64,000 bases of DNA, taken from positions 434,001-498,000 of the forward strand of contig NZ_CP124836.1 in NCBI RefSeq assembly GCF_029964055.1, given 5' to 3'. The stretch comes from Arthrobacter sp. EM1 (GTDB taxonomy: Bacteria > Actinomycetota > Actinomycetes > Actinomycetales > Micrococcaceae). Below, in pieces: positions 53,803 to 62,161 of this stretch; position 1 is the first letter of the stretch; each line of letters begins with the position of its first letter. Position numbers and translations under genes: made by a program. The notes beneath the pieces are model-generated. The model searched no databases, had not been told where the DNA came from, and saw only the letters and a program-made list of their open reading frames with translations.

Positions 53803-54885
53803 TTAAACCTTCGGCGAGTAGACCTTCGGGAGCTTCATTCCGCGCTCTTCCATCACGGTGCGCAGCCGGGTGGGGTAGTCGCTGATGATGCCGTCGACGC
53901 CGAGGTCCATCAGCCGGTTGATATCAGCCGTGGTGTTGACCGTCCAGGGGATGACCGGCAGTCCGAGACCGTGGGCCTCCGTGATCATTCCGGGCGTGAC
54001 GGAACGGAACGTGGGGGAGATGGCGTTGTAGCCCTGGGCCGCGGCCGCCTGGGCGAGGGATCCGCCGTAGGTGTCGATGTCGATGCCGCCGAGATTGGGG
54101 CTGGCGCCGGGCCGGCCGACCTCAAGCCAGGCGTCGCCGCTGGAAAGGGCAACCAGCGGCAGCTCCGGGGCGATCTTCTTGGTCAGGTTCAGCGAGGACC
54201 AGTCGAACGACTGCACGGTGCTTCGCTCCGCCATGCCGGAGGCCTGGATCTCCGCGACCGCGGCCTTGGTCAGGGCCACCATGCCCGCGCCGCCGGACTT
54301 CCCGTCCTCCACCTTGGTCTCGATGTTGAAGCGGACCTTTTTGGCGTTGGCGTCGCGGACCAGCCCAAACACGTCCTTGAGTTCGGCGATCCGGTTGCCC
54401 TCGACCACGTCCTGTTCGGGGAACCCCTTGAGCTGGGTGAACCCGCAGTCAAGTGTTTTGATCTGGGCGAGCGACAGTTCGGCCACCCGGTCGCCGACAT
54501 ACGGGAAGCCGGCGTCGCCCGGCGTGGCCGGGGCGGTGTCCTGGCACTTGTCTGCCTGGATGGTGTCGTCGTGCCAGACGATGATCTTGCCGTCGCTGGT
54601 GAGGTGGGTGTCCAGTTCCAGGGTGGTCACTCCCAGCGCCAGCGAGTTGGCGAAGGCAGCCAGGGATTCCTCGGTCCACTCGCCGCGGCCTCCGCGGTGT
54701 GCCTGCAGGTCGAAGGACCCGTTGCGCTCGTTCGTTTTCGTCTCGGATGTGCCGGTTCCGGCAGCGTTCGACGTCGGCGCGGAGGCTGCGTCGGCGGGTG
54801 AGGTGGCGGCTGGAGCGGCGACGGCGGGGCTCGCCAGGGAGGCGATGAGTGCGGCGGCGGCCGCGGCGGTCAGGACTGTGCGCAT
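53803..54885 (-). CDS. Secreted glycerophosphodiester phosphodiesterase
   Basis: A 360-aa enzyme with a Sec signal peptide (VLTAAAAAALIASLASPAVAA near 4-24). GDPD core: LQAHRGGRGEWTEESLAAF (catalytic His), LELDTHLTSDGKIIVWHDDT (Glu, Asp, His). It cleaves glycerophosphodiesters to glycerol 3-phosphate outside the cell. The ATG at 54885 has AGGAGG nine bases upstream; the longer frame to 54939 lacks a site. Confidence 0.92.
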   Translation of the reverse strand: MRTVLTAAAAAALIASLASPAVAAPAATSPADAASAPTSNAAGTGTSETKTNERNGSFDLQAHRGGRGEWTEESLAAFANSLALGVTTLELDTHLTSDGKIIVWHDDTIQADKCQDTAPATPGDAGFPYVGDRVAELSLAQIKTLDCGFTQLKGFPEQDVVEGNRIAELKDVFGLVRDANAKKVRFNIETKVEDGKSGGAGMVALTKAAVAEIQASGMAERSTVQSFDWSSLNLTKKIAPELPLVALSSGDAWLEVGRPGASPNLGGIDIDTYGGSLAQAAAAQGYNAISPTFRSVTPGMITEAHGLGLPVIPWTVNTTADINRLMDLGVDGIISDYPTRLRTVMEERGMKLPKVYSPKV

Positions 54886-55030
54886 GGTGGTGGTTCCTCC
54901 TGGGTGACGGGTGCCGGCGCTGCGCCGGCGACCCGACAACCTTAGGGAAGGAACATGGACTGGTGTCCTCGGGGGACTGGACCGCGGGTGAACAGTTCGT
55001 CGGCGGGGCCGGCCGGCGGCAGTGCGGCGC

Positions 55031-55615
55031 TCAGCTCAGCGCCGCGGCCGTCACCGGTGCGCCGTTGAGGTATTCGAGCTGCCAGCCGTCGGCCGGGTGG
55101 TGGTGGGCGAGGTTCAGCGCGGCGTTGTTGATGCGCTCCAGCTGGCGTCCGATCGCACGGTTCAGGCTCAGCCGGATCAGCGTGCCGTGGGCGACTACAA
55201 GGATGCGGCCGCCGCGGAATTCCTCGGCCAGGGTTTCCAGCGCCAGGAGTCCGCGCCTTGCCGCCTGGTCCTCAGTCTCGGCGCCACGGAATCCACCGGG
55301 GATGCGCAGGGCCTCCAGTTCGGGCCCGTCCTGCAGGCCCTCGGCGTCGCCGAAGCTGCGCTCGGCGAGTTCGGGCACATGGCGGTTGACGGCGAGCCCC
55401 AGCCCGCCGGCGATCAGCTTCGCGGTTTCCGCGGCCCGGCTCAGCGGCGAGGACACCACCGCATCCCACTTATAGCCGGACACCACGGCGACGGCGTCCC
55501 GGGCCTGGTCGCGGCCGACGTCGTTGAGCGGAATGTCGGTGGCTCCCTGCAGCCGGCGCTGCGCATTCCAGTCGGTTTGGCCATGACGGATGAGCGCGAA
55601 CGTTGTGAGGGTCAT
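55031..55615 (-). CDS. Histidine phosphatase family protein
   Basis: A 194-aa branch-1 histidine phosphatase. Catalytic motif LIRHGQTDWNAQRRLQG near 8-24 and the second His in VVAHGTLIR near 150. These include phosphoglycerate-mutase-like enzymes and cofactor phosphatases. ATG 55615 overlaps by 4 bases the stop of the frameshifted DinB gene, so the two form an operon. Confidence 0.9.
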   Translation of the reverse strand: MTLTTFALIRHGQTDWNAQRRLQGATDIPLNDVGRDQARDAVAVVSGYKWDAVVSSPLSRAAETAKLIAGGLGLAVNRHVPELAERSFGDAEGLQDGPELEALRIPGGFRGAETEDQAARRGLLALETLAEEFRGGRILVVAHGTLIRLSLNRAIGRQLERINNAALNLAHHHPADGWQLEYLNGAPVTAAALS

Positions 55616-56401
55616 GGTTCCATTCTGCCGTTCGCGGGGGCTGGGGTGGGAATCGCTGCCTCGATCACGTCCAGCTCACGGACGGCGTACCGTAGGTGCT
55701 CCCATTCCTCGTCGAAGATCGTATGCAGGCAGGCGAGTACCGTCTCGGCTTGCCCGGGGGCCCAGGGGTTCGTGCGGGCCCCGGACAGCTGCTCCTGGGT
55801 GAGCGCGGCGAGGTAGTTGCGCACCATGGCCTGGCGGCCGGCGCGCACCTCCAGCACCTGCTGGTAGGAGGGTGCGTCCGGGGGTGAAGACCGAGGTGTC
55901 GTAGCCGTCGGATGCGTATTCCACGTTCGGCTGACCGAGCCGGTGATAGGGCTGATCGATTTCCAGGATTGCCTTGCGAAGCCACGTGTCGGTGGCCATC
56001 ACCAGATGCCGGAGTGTCTGGGCGAAGGACCACTCACCATCCACCGAGATATCCACAGTGCCCGCCGGCATGGCTGCGGCCCGCTCCAGCTCAGCCGCCC
56101 AGGTCCGCTCCAGCACCGTCCACGCCGCACGAAGACCCTCGGGGTCAGCTGCGTGTCTTTCGGCGCGGCCGGGAAAGCGGCGGTTCAGTTCGGCCTCGAC
56201 GAACGGGACGACGTCGACGCCGTTGACCAGCAGGGCGTCCCCGCCATCGAAGAGCCACGGCGCATCGATCTCCGCCCTGGCCACGTCCACACCGCGCAGC
56301 ACGGCGCCGGACAGGTCGGAGCGGACGAACCGGGCTCCGCGCAGGTTCACGTCGGTGAATTCTGCGCCCCGGAGGTCATCGGACTGACTGAAAGCTGCCA
56401 T
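55612..56401 (-). pseudogene. Pentapeptide-repeat/DinB-like protein, frameshifted
   Basis: Two frames together make one protein. The first (from ATG 56401) has pentapeptide-like repeats (LRGAEFTDVNLRGARFVRSDL) and a DinB-type helical domain with WSFAQTLRHLVMATD and ending VFTP. The second resumes APSYQQVLEV and runs to WEHLRYAVRELDVIE and the stop at 55612. The break is one extra base in the run CCGGGGG at 55878-55884. Fixing it restores a continuous protein of about 262 aa whose stop overlaps the next start, so the ancestor was intact. Sequencing error or recent loss cannot be separated. Confidence 0.8.
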
Positions 56402-56842
56402 GGCAGCACTCTGCCACGCTTGGCCCAGCAGCGCAGCAGCAGACGGCGTTGTCAGGTGCGACTACCTAATACCGCCTGCAAGTTATCGAACGACTCGGTC
56501 CATCCGTTGCGGTGCAAGGTCGACGACGGTTTCCCGGTCGCCTGGGGGAGCATCGGGCGTGCTGACGGAAGCGGCGCGGCCGGCACGGCGGCCCTGCGCT
56601 CAGGACGTTGGCCGGGTGCCAGCCACCCATTTTCCGAAGGACCAAAGCGGTCCATAATGGCCACATAAACTTCGGGGACTCCTCGCGCTGGTGGACGGGG
56701 TGGCGCGGCGTTCAAGGGTCCCAGGTGGCCGCCCCGGCTGGGCGCAAGGGGCAGTCACGGTCTCCGGACAAGGATTCCGGAGACCGAAACCGGGGTGGGC
56801 AACGCCATCCCTGCGCTCATCAACGCACTGAAGGGAATCATC
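56402..56842. other. Intergenic region, 441 bp
   Basis: No convincing gene. A minus-strand frame at 56452-56715 ends STLHRNGWTESFDNLQAVLG, which resembles the C-terminus of SRPBCC/AHSA1 proteins, and may be a degraded remnant. A perfect 11-bp inverted repeat is at 56758-56786, close to the VOC gene. Confidence 0.5.
56758..56786. promoter_or_regulatory. 11-bp inverted repeat upstream of VOC gene
   Basis: CGGTCTCCGGA (56758-56768), seven-base loop, TCCGGAGACCG (56776-56786), exact. It is 57 bp before the VOC ATG. There is no T run, so an operator or structured leader is as likely as a terminator. Confidence 0.5.
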
Positions 56843-57223
56843 ATGCTCAAGGATTCAAACATCGTTGCTGTCCTCCCCGCGAAGGACATCAACAGGGCGA
56901 AGGCGTTCTACCGGGACAAGCTGGGAATCGAACCCGACGAATCCATGGAGGACGGCAGCATTAGGTACAGCTGCGGTCAAGGAACCCGCTTCCTCGTTTA
57001 CCCGACGGATAATGCCGGGTCGGCCAAGAACACCCAGATGGGCTGGGAAACGGACAATCTCGAAGGCGAGATGGAGGAACTGCGAGGCCGCGGTGTCGTC
57101 TGCGAAGACTACGATTTTCCCGGGCTGAAGACGGAGAACGGCATCGCGACGGGATCCTGGGGGAAGGCAGCCTGGTTCCTGGATAGCGAGGGCAACATCA
57201 TCAACATCGCCCAGCGCGCGTAG
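56843..57223 (+). CDS. VOC family (glyoxalase-like) protein
   Basis: A 126-aa vicinal-oxygen-chelate protein. Two beta-alpha-beta-beta-beta units are seen, with KDINRAKAFYRDKLGI near 13-28 and the late motif KAAWFLDSEGNIINIAQ. Typical roles are dioxygenase, isomerase or antibiotic binding; the metal ligands are not clear here. The ATG at 56843 follows AAGGGA; ATG 56795 is in frame but without a site. Confidence 0.85.
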   Translation: MLKDSNIVAVLPAKDINRAKAFYRDKLGIEPDESMEDGSIRYSCGQGTRFLVYPTDNAGSAKNTQMGWETDNLEGEMEELRGRGVVCEDYDFPGLKTENGIATGSWGKAAWFLDSEGNIINIAQRA

Positions 57224-57433
57224 GCCGGAGTCTGGCTCCGATCAACGACGCAGGGCAACGCTGCTGCCCGAAGCAAAGGCGAAGTGATCCGGCTTCCGCG
57301 ACCAAGGCGGGAGTCGGATTCAGCTGGCTAAGAGAGACTGCATTGTCGAGGCCCCGGAGGTTGGGATGACGGGTCGGCCGACCGTGAGCCAGGCGTCGGG
57401 GCTGCAGGGCGCTACCCGCTCGCTGGTTCGTCT

Positions 57434-58315
57434 CTAGTTCCCGCCCCGCAGATGCCGGTGGTGCAGCTCGTAGCTGTCGAACACTTCAGAAGAGGTGGTT
57501 CCTGAATGGCCGAACTTGCCGCGGAGGACGTCCGCGAGTCCGTCCAGCGCCGCGCGGAGCATCCGGCCGGCGAACTGGAGCTCAGGGTTGTCGCTGCGCT
57601 GGGCTTCGGATGCCAGGTCTTGGGCGTAGGCGACCGTGGCGGGCAAGGAGCCGCGCTGCTCAATTTCACGGAAGTAGTAGGTTTCATGGAAGGCAAGCAG
57701 ATCTATGCTCACCAAGGCTATGTTTGCGGCGATTGACTCCAGTAGTCCGGCGGCGTGGGTGGGGTTCAGCGCCAGTACTCCCGCCGGACCTGCAGCCTCC
57801 CTGAACAAGTTCAGCTGGTGGGCAAGGGCTCGGCGGCGGTTCAGGGCCGGGAAAGTCTGCAGGATCCAAGTGACCGTTGCTGTCAGCAAGCCGAAACCGG
57901 TGACGGCCTCGAGGGCGACCAGCAGTCGGAGCAGCGGAGAGGCTGCGACGATATCGCCGAACCCCACGGTGGAGAGAGTGACCAGGGAAATGTAGAGCGC
58001 TTCGGCAAAATCGGCCTCAACTGGAACCCCGGTTCCGTAAACAAAGCCGTCCGTCAGATGAGGCAGGTACAGCAGTGCCCAGCCGATGGCCGCCGTTCCC
58101 GCCCAGGCGCCAATGACGGCTGCCATAGCCAAGGGCGCTGCGGTGGCGGAGCCCCGGCCGCGCAGTCTTCTGGATACCAGCCAGAATCCGCGCATGATCC
58201 CCCGGCCCACGGGACCGGAGCCGTGGGGATAAAGGAGCGTTCGAAAGACGTCGACGAGCATCAGCAGAACCAGCCCGGCCCCCAAAACCGTCCAGAGCGT
58301 ATCCGCAAAGTCCAT
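57434..58315 (-). CDS. Two-TM potassium-channel-like protein
   Basis: A 293-aa ion-channel family protein. An N-terminal TM (LWTVLGAGLVLLMLVDVF) precedes the pore unit, whose selectivity filter is STVGFGD near 115-121, between TM helices. The C-terminal 150 residues are soluble and helical and lack an RCK nucleotide-binding signature. Likely a K+ channel of the ion_trans_2 type. Confidence 0.88.
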   Translation of the reverse strand: MDFADTLWTVLGAGLVLLMLVDVFRTLLYPHGSGPVGRGIMRGFWLVSRRLRGRGSATAAPLAMAAVIGAWAGTAAIGWALLYLPHLTDGFVYGTGVPVEADFAEALYISLVTLSTVGFGDIVAASPLLRLLVALEAVTGFGLLTATVTWILQTFPALNRRRALAHQLNLFREAAGPAGVLALNPTHAAGLLESIAANIALVSIDLLAFHETYYFREIEQRGSLPATVAYAQDLASEAQRSDNPELQFAGRMLRAALDGLADVLRGKFGHSGTTSSEVFDSYELHHRHLRGGN

Positions 58316-58458
58316 GCCTCATCTTATGGGCGTCGCCCAGGGCCCAGTGACAAACAGAGGGACCTCGCAGTGCTTAGTACGACGGCGGCACCGGGTCTTG
58401 GGTGCCGGCGTCGCCTGTGCGGCGGGTAGTGGCAGACCGTTGCCACGATGGCTCCAGC

Positions 58459-58575
58459 CGCGCAACACCCACGCCGCGTTGTTCGGCTGCAGCCAGCCGT
58501 CCTCGGCCAGTGGTTCGGCGCTGCGTTCGCAGATAAGAAGGTTCCCGGCCTCGAAGCGCCAGGTGCCGCCGTCGT
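58459..58575 (-). pseudogene. Fragment of GH13 glucosidase 3' end
   Basis: The minus strand encodes GGTWRFEAGNLLICERSAEP and DGWLQPNNAAWVLRG, nearly the same as the C-terminus of the GH13 remnant at 62162. Relative to that copy it lacks about 70-75 bp (the FFVAVAMGSEPVQL region) and has scattered substitutions. The duplicate pairs 58459-58575 with 62168-62355. Confidence 0.88.
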
Positions 58576-59051
58576 TCACGGTGGAAGCTTCAGTCAGCGA
58601 GAAGTCGTGGTTCTGGCGTCACCCGCTTCGTGTTCGGCCGCGGCGTCATCGTCGCAGCCCGGGAAGCATTCGCCGATGCCCCAGACACGTTCCCCGAACA
58701 TCTGGCCGTTCCTGTAGAGGCTCGCGACGAAGAGTGAGACGTGGACCAGAACCGAGCTCTTGCAGCCACGCAAGATGCCGCGAAGTTGACGGGTAACTGG
58801 ATCGCAGGCACGGCCAACACCGGCGGGCTCGGTCGGCGGGAGCGTCGCAGGGTTGATCAAACGGAAAATGCGCGGCGAACAGTCGGTGGGCGGGTCTGAG
58901 GTGGGTAGCGAGGAACTGGTCGAGAAGTAACCCCGGAGGTTAGTGGGCTGCGGGTCGTCGGCTATCTCCTGACTAATCCGCTGCCTAAGTTCCGGTCGAT
59001 GGTGCGCCACGGCGGGAGCGGACCTCCACGCAAGAGATGTCAGTCGGTTGC

Positions 59052-59057
59052 TATATG
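59052..59057 (+). promoter_or_regulatory. Candidate -10 element for a leaderless start
   Basis: TATATG at 59052-59057 lies 8 bases before the ATG at 59066. A transcript starting 6-9 bases after it would begin at or next to the ATG. No Shine-Dalgarno sequence is present, which agrees with leaderless translation, common in actinobacteria. No -35 element is evident. Confidence 0.4.
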
Positions 59058-59065
59058 GTCTGTAA

Positions 59066-60769
59066 ATGCCGCACTCAATCCTGTCCAAAGGTGGAAATTC
59101 GACTCTGCCAGCACACACCGGCGAAAGACTGTCAGTTGAGCTTAAATGGCAGTCTTTGAGTTCTAATTCTGATGTTGACCTTTTCCTGGTCATGGTCGAC
59201 GCTGGTGGGCGCGTCCCTTCCAATGAGGCAGTCGTTTTCTACAATCAGCCGCGATATCTCGAGGGCGCGGTTGAATACCTCGGCAGGACATCTGCGCGGG
59301 CTGACAGCCAAGAACATTCAGCATCGATTTCGCTGGCCCAAATCCCTGCCGTTGTTCAGCGAATCGCAATAGCGGCCAGCTTGGATTCTCAGGAACGGGT
59401 CCTGGGCCAGTTGGGAGACCTGCGCCTGTTCATAAAGTCGCCTTCCGGCGTTTCCTTCGAAGTGCCGGCAGCGGATCTGTCGAATGAGAATGTGGCAGTA
59501 ATAGGCGAAATTTACCGCAGGAACGGCGAGTGGAAGATCCGCAACGTCTCGCAAGGATGGACGGGTGGTCTCGAATCCTTCCTCGACCAGCATGGGGTGG
59601 CGCTGGGCGGTGAGGTTTCACCGGATCCCGCGCCCGATCACCCACGCCGGGAACCTGACAGCCACCGTATCAATGACCTTTATGACCTGGAACACCGGAT
59701 ACGCGAAAAGGAGGCGGTGCTGAGAGAACTCGAATCAGCGATTATCGAAACCCGGGAGATCAAGCTCCTCCAGGATCTAGGCATCTACGAGTTCGCGCAC
59801 CCGCTGGATGACGCAGTTGAATATAAGGATCGCCTGAACCTGTTGCGCGCCAACGTGAAAGAAACCGCGAAGGAGCGGGGCGTGACGGGCGCTGCAAACT
59901 GGGCAGTTAACGGGAGCCTGCAAGACGGTGCCCGGATGGTTCGCGAGCAATGCCGGCTGATGCTGCGCGCCTACAATGCCGAAGCCGACAACTGCATCCG
60001 GACAGTCCGCAGCCACAACCTTGAGCCGGCCATGGCAAGGCTGACTCGGGCGAAAGAATCCATCCAAAAACTGGGCCGCAGCATGGCCATTCAGATCACA
60101 GGGGAGTATCACGAGCTCCGTCTCGCCGAAATCCAGCTCACAGCGGACTACCACCTGAAGGTCGCCGAAGAGCGGGAGACTCAGAGGGCCATCCGCGAGG
60201 AACTCCGTGAACAGGAAAAGGTCGAGCGGGAGCTCCAAAAGGCCAGGGAAAAGTTCGAAAAGGAACGCGACCAATATGAAGCGGCCCTGCAGATAGCGAT
60301 CAGTAGCGGGGATGCTTCGGCCATAGCCATGATGCAGTCGCGGCTCGAACAAGCCGAACACAACCTTCGTGATATCGAAAACCGGGAAGCCAATGCCAAG
60401 GCCGGCTACGTCTACGTCATTTCGAATCTCGGTGCCTTCGGCGACCAGATTGTGAAGATCGGCATGACCCGCCGCCTTGAGCCAACGGAGCGAATCCGTG
60501 AACTCAGCGGCGCGGGGGTCCCGTTCCTCTACGACGTTCATGTTCTATTCTTCAGTGACGACGCCGCCGGTCTGGAGGGGCAACTGCACCGCGAATTCGA
60601 GGATCGCCGCGTCAATCGCGTCAACCTGCGCAGGGAGTTCTTCTACGCCACTCCGCACGAGGTCCGTGAAGCGGTGCGACGCATTGTCGGGGCCACAACA
60701 CTCGAATTCAGGGAAGAAGCCGAAGCCTCAGAGTTTCGGCGCAGCATTTCAATGTCCAAGGGGGACTAG
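59066..60769 (+). CDS. TerD / DUF4041-like coiled coil / T5orf172 GIY-YIG nuclease fusion
   Basis: A 567-aa multidomain protein. Residues about 3-178 form a TerD-like domain: SVELKWQS, NSDVDLFLVMVDAGGRV, AVVFYNQPR, SASISLAQIP and NVAVIGEIYRRNGEWKIRNV. Residues about 205-445 are a long helical region; KLLQDLGIYEFAHP to about 345 matches DUF4041, and 365-445 is a charged coiled coil. Residues about 447-545 are a T5orf172-type GIY-YIG domain: GYVYVI (447-452), KIGMTRR (464-470), R478, E504 and RVNRVNLRREFF (515-526), so the catalytic Tyr, Arg and Glu positions look intact. DUF4041-T5orf172 proteins occur in phages and defence islands. The added TerD domain is unusual. Overlaps the next gene by one base. 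Function inferred: a sensor-coupled nuclease. Confidence 0.85.
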   Translation: MPHSILSKGGNSTLPAHTGERLSVELKWQSLSSNSDVDLFLVMVDAGGRVPSNEAVVFYNQPRYLEGAVEYLGRTSARADSQEHSASISLAQIPAVVQRIAIAASLDSQERVLGQLGDLRLFIKSPSGVSFEVPAADLSNENVAVIGEIYRRNGEWKIRNVSQGWTGGLESFLDQHGVALGGEVSPDPAPDHPRREPDSHRINDLYDLEHRIREKEAVLRELESAIIETREIKLLQDLGIYEFAHPLDDAVEYKDRLNLLRANVKETAKERGVTGAANWAVNGSLQDGARMVREQCRLMLRAYNAEADNCIRTVRSHNLEPAMARLTRAKESIQKLGRSMAIQITGEYHELRLAEIQLTADYHLKVAEERETQRAIREELREQEKVERELQKAREKFEKERDQYEAALQIAISSGDASAIAMMQSRLEQAEHNLRDIENREANAKAGYVYVISNLGAFGDQIVKIGMTRRLEPTERIRELSGAGVPFLYDVHVLFFSDDAAGLEGQLHREFEDRRVNRVNLRREFFYATPHEVREAVRRIVGATTLEFREEAEASEFRRSISMSKGD

Positions 60770-62061
60770 TGGGATTTAGAAAGAGCACGTCGTTCAAGGT
60801 GATGCCCGGAGTGCGCGTCCGGGTCTCCACTCGCGGAGTCGGCACCTACGTGGGCGGCCGCAAGATTTCGCCCAGAAAGGTCCCAGCTTCGCCAAGGACG
60901 GGTACTGCCAGAACGTCGACGACGGCTCCGGCGCAGGCGCCGGTCCGGCCAGGGATGTTCGCGCCGAAGGAGGAGAAGGCCCTTTTTGCCTTTCTCTCCC
61001 AGCCGGATGCCTTGAACCTAGAGGAGACCGTGCTGGCACACCCGCAATACGCATTGCTCGGAAACGCTTTGCTGGGCCTGCGGCACCTCATCCACGGACA
61101 GACGGACCGGGCTGTCGAGTATCTCCGTGCCGCGCTCTCCCTGGACGGAGAAGTGGAATCGCACGCATTCACCCGGAAGTATCTCTCCAGCTACCGGCTG
61201 ACGCTCGGCATCGCCGGCGGCGTCTCAGTGGAGTTGCCACTTTCGCACGATGCCGTGACTCTCGCGCTTGCCGAAGGGCTGCAGATCCAGGGTCAGACCC
61301 GGACCGCTGTGTACTACGTCGAGGCTTTGGATCCGAGCTATCCCGCCTTGTTGAGCCTGGCTGACCTTTATGTCGAACTAGAAGACTGGCATGAGGTTCT
61401 TCGACTCACCAACGGCTTCGGCGTCGATTCCGAAATCACAGCCATGCTTGCCATCTTCCGGGCCAAATCACATCTGGCACTGGGTGAACTCGTCGCAGCC
61501 AAGGAATGCATCAAGCCGCTGACGGCGAGCAAGAAGTACGGGACCGGATTGCGCTTTCAGGCCTTGGCTCTGCGCTCCGAGATCAGTCTGACAGAGGGAG
61601 CATTCGCGCGCGCCACGGCGGACCTGGAGAAGATTCTGGCCGAAGACTCCAGCCTCCCGGGCCTTCGCGAGGCGCTTGCCCGGATCCAGCGGCGCCAACA
61701 GGAAATCGAACAAGAAAAATCCGATGCCATCCGGCAGAAGGCACGCGCTGCGGAGCAAAAGCGCGAGGAGGCCGAGCGTGCCAAGGAGGAGAAGCGCGCC
61801 GAAGCGGAGAGAGTCCGGGCAGAAAAAGCAGCCGCTAGAGATCGGTTGGCAGCCGAGCGGGCAGCCCCGAAGCCAGCCCTGCAGGCGGCCGTCATCGATC
61901 TGTCGTTCGATGAGGACGCCGACATTTCCGATGAGCCGGAATTAGCTCAGCCCGAAGCGGGGGGACTTGCGCCCGGCTTCTATCCCGACCCACAGGAAGT
62001 GGCGCCGTTCAGGTATTGGGACGGTTCAGCGTGGACGTCCCGAATCAGAATGAAACCGTAA
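60769..62061 (+). CDS. DUF4236 / TPR-like / coiled-coil / DUF2510 protein
   Basis: A 430-aa protein. Residues 1-35 are a DUF4236 motif (GFRKSTSFKVMPGVRVRVST...GTYVGG). After an Ala/Thr/Pro linker, residues about 70-305 form TPR-like helices (YALLGNALLGLRHLIHGQTDRA, YPALLSLADLYVELEDWHEVL, LEKILAEDSSLPGLREAL). A charged coiled coil rich in Ala, Glu, Lys and Arg covers 305-370, and residues 398-430 are DUF2510 (GFYPDPQEVAPFRYWDGSAWT). No TM helix or signal. GTG 60769 overlaps the stop of the nuclease gene by one base (TAGTG), so both are made together. Role unknown; the repeats suggest a scaffold or partner for the nuclease. Confidence 0.82.
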   Translation: MGFRKSTSFKVMPGVRVRVSTRGVGTYVGGRKISPRKVPASPRTGTARTSTTAPAQAPVRPGMFAPKEEKALFAFLSQPDALNLEETVLAHPQYALLGNALLGLRHLIHGQTDRAVEYLRAALSLDGEVESHAFTRKYLSSYRLTLGIAGGVSVELPLSHDAVTLALAEGLQIQGQTRTAVYYVEALDPSYPALLSLADLYVELEDWHEVLRLTNGFGVDSEITAMLAIFRAKSHLALGELVAAKECIKPLTASKKYGTGLRFQALALRSEISLTEGAFARATADLEKILAEDSSLPGLREALARIQRRQQEIEQEKSDAIRQKARAAEQKREEAERAKEEKRAEAERVRAEKAAARDRLAAERAAPKPALQAAVIDLSFDEDADISDEPELAQPEAGGLAPGFYPDPQEVAPFRYWDGSAWTSRIRMKP

Positions 62062-62161
62062 GGAGTGTCGCCGGCCTGACGCGACCGGACTGACTGGCTG
62101 GCTTGCAAGGGCCGTCCACGTTCCTGAAGAAACGTGGACGGCCTTTTGCCTGCCTCGAGTT

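Larger units (their letters stand above)
58316..59065. other. Intergenic region with degenerate sequence, 750 bp
   Basis: No intact gene. It holds a GH13 3'-end fragment at 58459-58575; the rest gives only short overlapping frames of unnatural composition. It separates the potassium channel from the TerD-GIY-YIG module and looks like recombined debris. Confidence 0.6.

Noticed and set aside
56452..56715. 87-aa minus-strand frame with an SRPBCC-like end
   Set aside because: Only the last 20 residues look protein-like and no start site fits; kept only as a possible remnant.
57224..57433. tRNA or small RNA in the gap after the VOC gene
   Set aside because: No cloverleaf or clear terminator; only a weak CGGAG/CTCCG dyad at 57227-57241.
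58594..59223. 209-aa minus-strand frame upstream of the TerD fusion
   Set aside because: It overlaps the start of the fusion gene and has an unnatural composition with no motifs.
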